Source of the DNA: Streblospio benedicti
Taxonomy: Eukaryota > Annelida > Polychaeta > Spionida > Spionidae
Length of the DNA stretch: 64,000 bases
Assembly: GCA_019095985.1 (NCBI GenBank)
Contig: CM032661.1
Location: forward strand, 10,947,453 to 11,011,452
Reading direction: 5' to 3'
The notes beneath the pieces were generated by a model. That model was not told the DNA's origin. It searched no databases and worked only from the letters and a program-made list of their open reading frames with translations. Shown here one piece after another: positions 58,528-64,000 of the stretch. Every line of letters begins with the position of its first letter. Within the stretch, counting starts at the first letter, position 1. Position numbers and translations under genes: made by a program.

Positions 58528-58757
58528 TAAGCACAATTCCATCAAGTTAAGTATTATTTGTATTTTATTGATATGTTAGAAAATATAAGGGAGCGCACAT
58601 AATTTACTTCCCAGGGGGCGGGGGGGGGGTGTCTGCCATTGGGTAAGCACAATTCCATCATGTTAAGTATTATTTGTATTTTATTGATATGTTAGAAAAT
58701 ATACGGGAGCGCACATGAATAACTTCCCAGGGGATGGGGGGGTCTGCCATTGGGTTA
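58528..58757. repeat. tandem duplication, 116-bp period
   Basis: TAAGCACAATTCCATCA begins each unit (58528, 58644), ending GTCTGCCATTGGGT. The units contain GGGAGCGCACAT, the left end of the element at 58587-59243. Confidence 0.85.
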
Positions 58758-59243
58758 ACCAAACTTTGAATATTTCAGAGACCACCCATTTTGGCAAATC
58801 AAAATCTCAGTGACTCCCTTGAAAAACACACACACACACCTAATAAAATGATTTGACACGGCGCCAATAGAACAATTAGTGAAAAGAAAAATGTTCGCTG
58901 GAGAAGCTCTGATTCAAATTCAGAGATACATTGCAAATGCTGAGTTTGATCCAGACAGTGATATCGGGTAGCATGTATTCTTGCATTAAAAGAATTTATT
59001 GGTTTTGCTATGAAACATATATATTGTTACATCATTCCTGTTGAAATACTTGCAGTTTTCTCAATTCACGCCAATAGTGAGTAAAATCTCAATGTGTCAG
59101 ACATAAAATTGAGTGACCCCCCCATATAGTAACATTTAAAATTGAATGACCCCCCTTGGACACTATGTAAAACTTAGCACACACACACCCACACCGCCAA
59201 ATGGCCGACCCCCTCTGGGAAGTAATGTATGTGTGCTCCCTTA
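58587..59243. mobile_element. MITE-like element with AAGGGAGCGCACAT ends
   Basis: The left end AAGGGAGCGCACAT then ACTTCCCAG is inverted at 59191-59243 (CTGGGAAGTAATG ... GTGCTCCCTTA). Its left end is duplicated by the 116-bp tandem. The interior has a 29-codon open stretch starting MFAGEALIQIQRYIANAEF before a GTAG, perhaps by chance. Confidence 0.6.
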
Positions 59244-59732
59244 GGCTCCATAAAATTAATAAAATGTTTCTCGTCCTGCCTATTTTTCTACACAAAGGAG
59301 GGAGGTCAATTTTATTCTTTATTTTTCACCTTGTTGATTTTTCCATCCTTATATTATTAAAAAAATGAGGAGTGGTTCACTTTTTACTTTTTATTTTTTC
59401 TTCCGCGCAAAATCTTTCATTTTTCAAGTTGAATATTGGGCCATGAATGAACTACATGTGTTACAATTGTATGTGAACAATGTCTTTCTATTATCAAAAT
59501 CATAAAACATCACTTATAAAACAACTAGCATAATCAATCATGGTCAATGAAGTATGATATCTAGCGTGCATAGCAAACAAATGACAGGCCTATGACACGG
59601 GGCCGTTTTGTTTGCAGCCAGGCGGGAGGGCCGTTTATTTTTTATCACAGGGAAGGCAATAAAAATGTTCAGGAGGCTAAACTATACACAGGAGGGAGGG
59701 GACGAGAAACATTTTATTAATTTTATGGGGCC
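59244..59732. mobile_element. 489-bp MITE with TTA duplication
   Basis: About 36 bp of inverted ends (CCATAAAATTAATAAAATG, then TTTCTCGTCC). TTA on both sides (59241-59243, 59733-59735) fits a PIF/Harbinger-type MITE. It landed at the right end of the element at 58587. Confidence 0.82.
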
Positions 59733-60059
59733 TTAGGCAGGTCAACAAAATACAAGGTATTAGGAGTTACACTATATTATATTCAACAGATTTATTTGAG
59801 CAATGTCAGCTCCTATCTTTGATTGACCTGTACATAAGAGTGGTAATGGTACAGTGGAGCATATTCAGTGATACTAAATTCACCATTCAGATACTCTAAC
59901 AGAGGTGGGGTTGGGGTTTGTTTTATGTTGTTTCTAATGATAGGATGAGGATGAGGGCTAGGTAAATTCAAGTACTGTGTGATATCTTTGATTAAAGAGG
60001 GAAAAGTTTCATGAAATATAATATTTATATAGGTTTCTCGGACAAACCGATGTCTCTAT

Positions 60060-60310
60060 AACCCCCAGCCTGCCTACATACTTGATCAATTATCATCTCA
60101 ACCCAGAGGTCTTGGGTTTGAATCTCCATAGTAAAATGGAAGATGTCTCTTCAGCTATGTCAATACAGTGGCAGGAGCTTGCTTAGCAGAACAGAGAGGA
60201 TAATCACAGGTTAGTCCTAACAGGTGACTAAAATAGAAAGGCCTATCCTCCTCAGGAGTATAGTTTGACAACCCTATGGGCTGACCTTACTAAATAGAGC
60301 AAAACCCGGG
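60060..60310 (+). mobile_element. possible tRNA-derived SINE
   Basis: TTGGGTTTGAATCTCC near 60110 resembles a pol III B box; the A box is unclear. Not of the 17-kb SINE family. Tail not seen. Confidence 0.4.
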
Positions 60311-60438
60311 ATGACCACTTGTTTTGCTAGTTTATAGGACATATCCCTAACAAAAGGTCATGATGTAAAAATAGACTAAAGAAATGACACAGTACTTCTC
60401 ATATTTGGAAATCATTTATTTCTCCTTCCTGTCCTGAG

Positions 60439-60642
60439 TGTTTGAAAGCAGAAATTTTGTTAATAGAACAATATGGAAATAAACTGGCTATTCCAACCTT
60501 TAGACTAGAGAATAATGAAACACTGGCTAGTCACAGATCGGCCTATTCAACAGAAAAGGCAGAAAAAGCAGAAGAGGATAAAAAGCAGAAATTGACACCA
60601 ATGCGTGGTCATTATGTAACAACACTGCAGGGTGTTAATTGA
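60439..60642 (+). CDS. candidate terminal exon of an unidentified gene
   Basis: After a pyrimidine-rich tract (TTTCTCCTTCCTGTCCTGAG) a frame of 67 codons runs to TGA at 60640-60642: CLKAEILLIEQYGNKLAIPT, a charged Lys/Glu stretch, then LTPMRGHYVTTLQGVN. ATTAAA at 60662-60667 is a plausible polyadenylation signal. The tail has normal protein composition and no transposon signature. No upstream exon was found, and the acceptor is GAG rather than CAG/TAG. It could instead be a pseudogene. Confidence 0.4.
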   Translation, partial: CLKAEILLIEQYGNKLAIPTFRLENNETLASHRSAYSTEKAEKAEEDKKQKLTPMRGHYVTTLQGVN

Positions 60643-60718
60643 TTAGTAATACTGTACATGTATTAAAGCCGACTGAAATTATATCAACCATCTGTAGGTA
60701 TTTCTTTTACAGATTTAA

Positions 60719-61624
60719 GGGTACTATGAAGTCTTTAAGGGGAAAATATTCTATTTTCACCTTTTTAATATCTATTATACTGTAAACTATGAAGAAAAAC
60801 ATATTTTGAAATGAACCTTTTATCTTCAATAGTTTTCCCATTACAACCCATTTTGTGAAGACCAACCCGAAGTGAAAAATAATGACTCATTCTTTGCAGG
60901 CCAATAAGGCTATATGGGCTAAAAATTCAAATTTTACATTTTCAATGCTTTGTATGCTATAAATGTTAAAGAACAACATCCTTTTAAATTGAACCTTTTA
61001 TCATCAATAGTTTTTCTTATATGATACATTTTATAGATAGCAACTACTATCAATGCATATGCCATGTTTAAAGCCCATTTTCTCAAAACTAAATTTGCAT
61101 AGTGGATGAAATTTTCCTTTTTACATTACTCTTTAGCCGTGATATCAAATTTTCACAAACGTGTTTATATTTGTAGATATATGCATTCTGAAGAAAACTT
61201 TACTAGGCATTTTGATTTTTTTTAATTTGTTGATGAATTATGAACGTTTTTGTCTTGATTTGAAAAAAAAGTTCGGAAAATGAGCAGTTTTGAAATTTAA
61301 AATGCATGTAAAATGATAAAGAGGAAAAATATAAAAAAATTGAGGCAAGGTTTTCTATATAAATATACGAATTTTGTGACTGAATAGTGATTTTGGTCAT
61401 TTCGATGTTTCACTATCCGTTATATGCTTCGCAGGCAAAGTTGTAATTTTTTCACTATGTGCTTTATAAAAAATATGTTCATCAATCTATACAATTCAAA
61501 CCATGTTGTGTCATTAGATTACATAATTATCTACAAAATAAGATGTAATTTGTAAGAATTGAAACAATAATGAGTGAGAAAATCAAAGTTTAATAAAATC
61601 CTTAGAAAAGAGTTCATAGTCCCC
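60719..61624. mobile_element. 906-bp non-autonomous element with TTAA duplications
   Basis: GGGTACTATGAAGTCTTT at the left and, inverted, GGGGACTATGAACTCTTT at the right. TTAA on both sides (60715-60718, 61625-61628). TTAA duplications are typical of piggyBac and Kolobok. AT-rich, no ORF of note. A fragment is at 48240-48355. Confidence 0.8.
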
Positions 61625-61628
61625 TTAA

Positions 61629-64000
61629 ATGGCATTAATGTAATTCATTGAAAAAAAAATGGCAGTTTTTGTTTTAACTTTTTTAAATATTACTAGCAAA
61701 ATTGAGTCATAGCTGGAGGTCATAGCATCCGTTTACTTCCACATTGTTCGGTGAACCGAGTGAAAATTGGCTAAAGAAATTTATGAAGAACTGGTAATGG
61801 ATAAAAAAAAATGTGGATATGTACTAAAAAAGAATAGCGTGTGTTGAAATACTCTGCTGTGTGTTTCATTTCATAATAATGTAACTGAAATAATGTTTAG
61901 TTTAGTAACTTTAAAATTTATTTTGATACTCTATAAGAAGTAAGTAAAATTTAAAATATGAAAATAGCAGACGAGCAAACATGATTAAGTTAGCTAAAAT
62001 TAAAAATACATATTACATTCAATCATATATTTATTTTTCATTGCACTTAACTCTTTATTCTATAGATGAAAAGTATTTGCAGGTTGATAATAAAATCAAT
62101 GTTGCACAGAAAAGTATCCATACTCTATTCATGATGGTGCAAATAAAAATGTGTTAAAAGTCAATACATCTGATTTATTTGTCCATTAGCTTTACTATAT
62201 AGTATGAAAAATAATCTTTAATTAACAGAATAACAATAATTATAGACTACCTCATAATGACAATTACATTTAAATTAAGTTGGCCAAGTTTTCACAGTTT
62301 CATACATTGAGCAGTTATTTATTCCACTGTTTAATTATGAGAACAAAACCAGGTGCTTCTGAATTTTTTCCCCTCAAGAAGAGAACCAAGTCGTTGATGG
62401 AGTCTCTTCTACTCTTAGTAGCTTCAAACGATGTATCTAGAGCCGGTGCTGTAAATAAATGCTGCTTTTTATAGAAGTAGCCAATGCATTAATGTACAGT
62501 TTCAATTTTTTTTCTTTAGACACTGGGGAGGTGTCCCTGCATTAGATGTACTGATGCGATAGTTTAACCTGGTTCTGTTTGATAGTATGCATTAGTGTCA
62601 TTATTCAAAATCTATTTTACACAAAATCTTTGGGATCCATTTTTATGTTTGACATCAACTACATTCGCTGTATGTCACATCGTGATGTTTATTGGATCAT
62701 TTAGATGCACAAATAGCAGTGAAGAGATAAAACAACAACAACAATTTCTAAATTCCTGGTTAAAGCAATAATACGTTTTCTACTCCAGTTTTTGTTTATC
62801 ACATATATTATTCAAATCAATCAAAACTTTCAACATCAGAATATCTCATGCAGAGGCACTTCTTCCCCGTTTAGCTGTCAAAAAATATTGAAATTGCAGC
62901 AATCAAATATTACATCTTTATACAAATTTACTAAAGTAAAGTACAGCATATGATACCTCACAGTAGATTAAAAAAACAACAAAAAATTGCACTACGGACA
63001 AGCTCATAATACATGATAAAAATGAAAAAGACATACACCACTTGAAGTCCACAGGTGGAAATGTCGTCATGTCGTTGACGCTTCGTTGTCAGTGATGGCA
63101 GGATTCTATGCAAAAACATGTTCAAACTCAGACAATTTTTATTCAAAATCTCTAGTTAAAAGTTAAATTAATAGCTGAGCTGTAAAAAATATTTTCAGTG
63201 CTACAGTGCTGCTTCAAATGTCAGTTAAAGTAAATCTCTTCAACATGGGTGTTGTACAGCGTTGTTGACAGATTGTAGCACCATGTTTTTAGCATTTTAG
63301 GACAAATAAACGATAATTTTCACTGTTTAAGTGTTATATACTGAGCAGACCTATGCCACGTGAACTGTTAGATGGAGTATATATCTGCTGTTGGTACTAC
63401 AATAATAGTAACATAACTAGCAAGTAATAACTTACTTTGGCCTACAAAATTTCGATGCTCTATTTCGTCTGTCAAAAAAATATATATTGTTTGAAATCAT
63501 TTCGTGAGAAAGATTATATTGTCTTCTTCATCCTGCCATATCTTTACCATTCTTACATGACTATAAATGTTTGAAAATTGGTCCACAAAATCAGCAATAC
63601 AAAACTCTGAAAACTGACTGACAGTTGAAGCATCATGAGTACATAAATTCACAAAAGAATTTTCTAAATGTTTTTCGTTTTAATTATGAAATTCAGCTCA
63701 ATGATGTAAAAACATAATTCAGAAATCAAAATTTTTTAACAATGCCAGAAAAAATTGTTACAGAGACGACTAATGATGCTCCTGGCCTTGATCTTTTAAA
63801 CAGAGTGTCTCACAATACACACATCAAGGTTACAGCAGTCTGAATCACAACACATTGAGTAATTCTTGTTTACAAAAAATCTAATGTAAAAAATGACATT
63901 GCAATACATACTGTCAACATTGAAAGTAATATTACTGATAGACACATTCAAAATTGACTAATGTTAGAGGTGACGTTTTGAATCCAGTATGAGTTTTATT
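61629..64000. other. no gene seen
   Basis: AT-rich. No convincing exon, tRNA or paired element ends were seen. It may be intron or UTR of a neighbouring gene outside the window. Confidence 0.45.

Noticed and set aside
58893-58980. Captured dynein-like exon starting MFAGEALIQIQRY
   Set aside because: Only 29 codons, no confident homology, inside a MITE; recorded only as a curiosity.

Overview
The window is AT-rich, intron-rich animal DNA, dense with transposable elements. The recognisable host proteins, long introns, Penelope-like elements with hammerhead motifs, tRNA-derived SINEs, Helitrons and many MITEs suggest a marine invertebrate. A deuterostome such as a hemichordate is my best guess, but this is not proven.

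Two host genes are clear, both on the + strand. At 1951-8470 lie the last six exons of a Sel1-repeat membrane protein that looks like SEL1L3; its 5' part is outside the window. At 46269-54565 lies a complete five-exon NAA50 (N-terminal acetyltransferase of the GNAT fold). Its 171 residues keep the substrate and catalytic positions known for the human enzyme. A possible terminal exon of a third, unidentified gene lies at 60439-60642, followed by ATTAAA.

Nearly everything else is mobile DNA. 4.4-5.5 kb: a foldback Penelope-like unit with two outward hammerhead-ribozyme-like motifs. 7-16 kb: MITE, Penelope, LINE and Helitron remnants, plus a 100-base assembly gap at 15202-15301. 16-27 kb: PIF/Harbinger-type material (a broken transposase carrying a SINE, and several MITE-like copies with unusual subterminal repeats), a 2-kb TIR element with a TTA duplication, and a GC-rich repeat block. 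27.35-32.06 kb: an old TIR element with unrecognised coding-like segments; related sequence recurs at 21.7-22.9 kb. 33.8-36.7 kb: a broken Ty3/gypsy fossil on the minus strand, close to a TATA-type promoter. 37-37.7 kb: a 219-bp tandem repeat. 38.4-46.2 kb: an array of direct and inverted copies of one composite repeat ending about 100 bp before the NAA50 start. Right of NAA50: MITEs, a nearly intact non-autonomous Helitron, a LINE split by a MITE, adjacent MITEs and a 906-bp element with TTAA duplications.

No CRISPR array or operon was seen, and none would be expected. The two named genes show no functional partnership; they share only the neighbourhood. All alignments were made by eye, so identity levels and family assignments are approximate.
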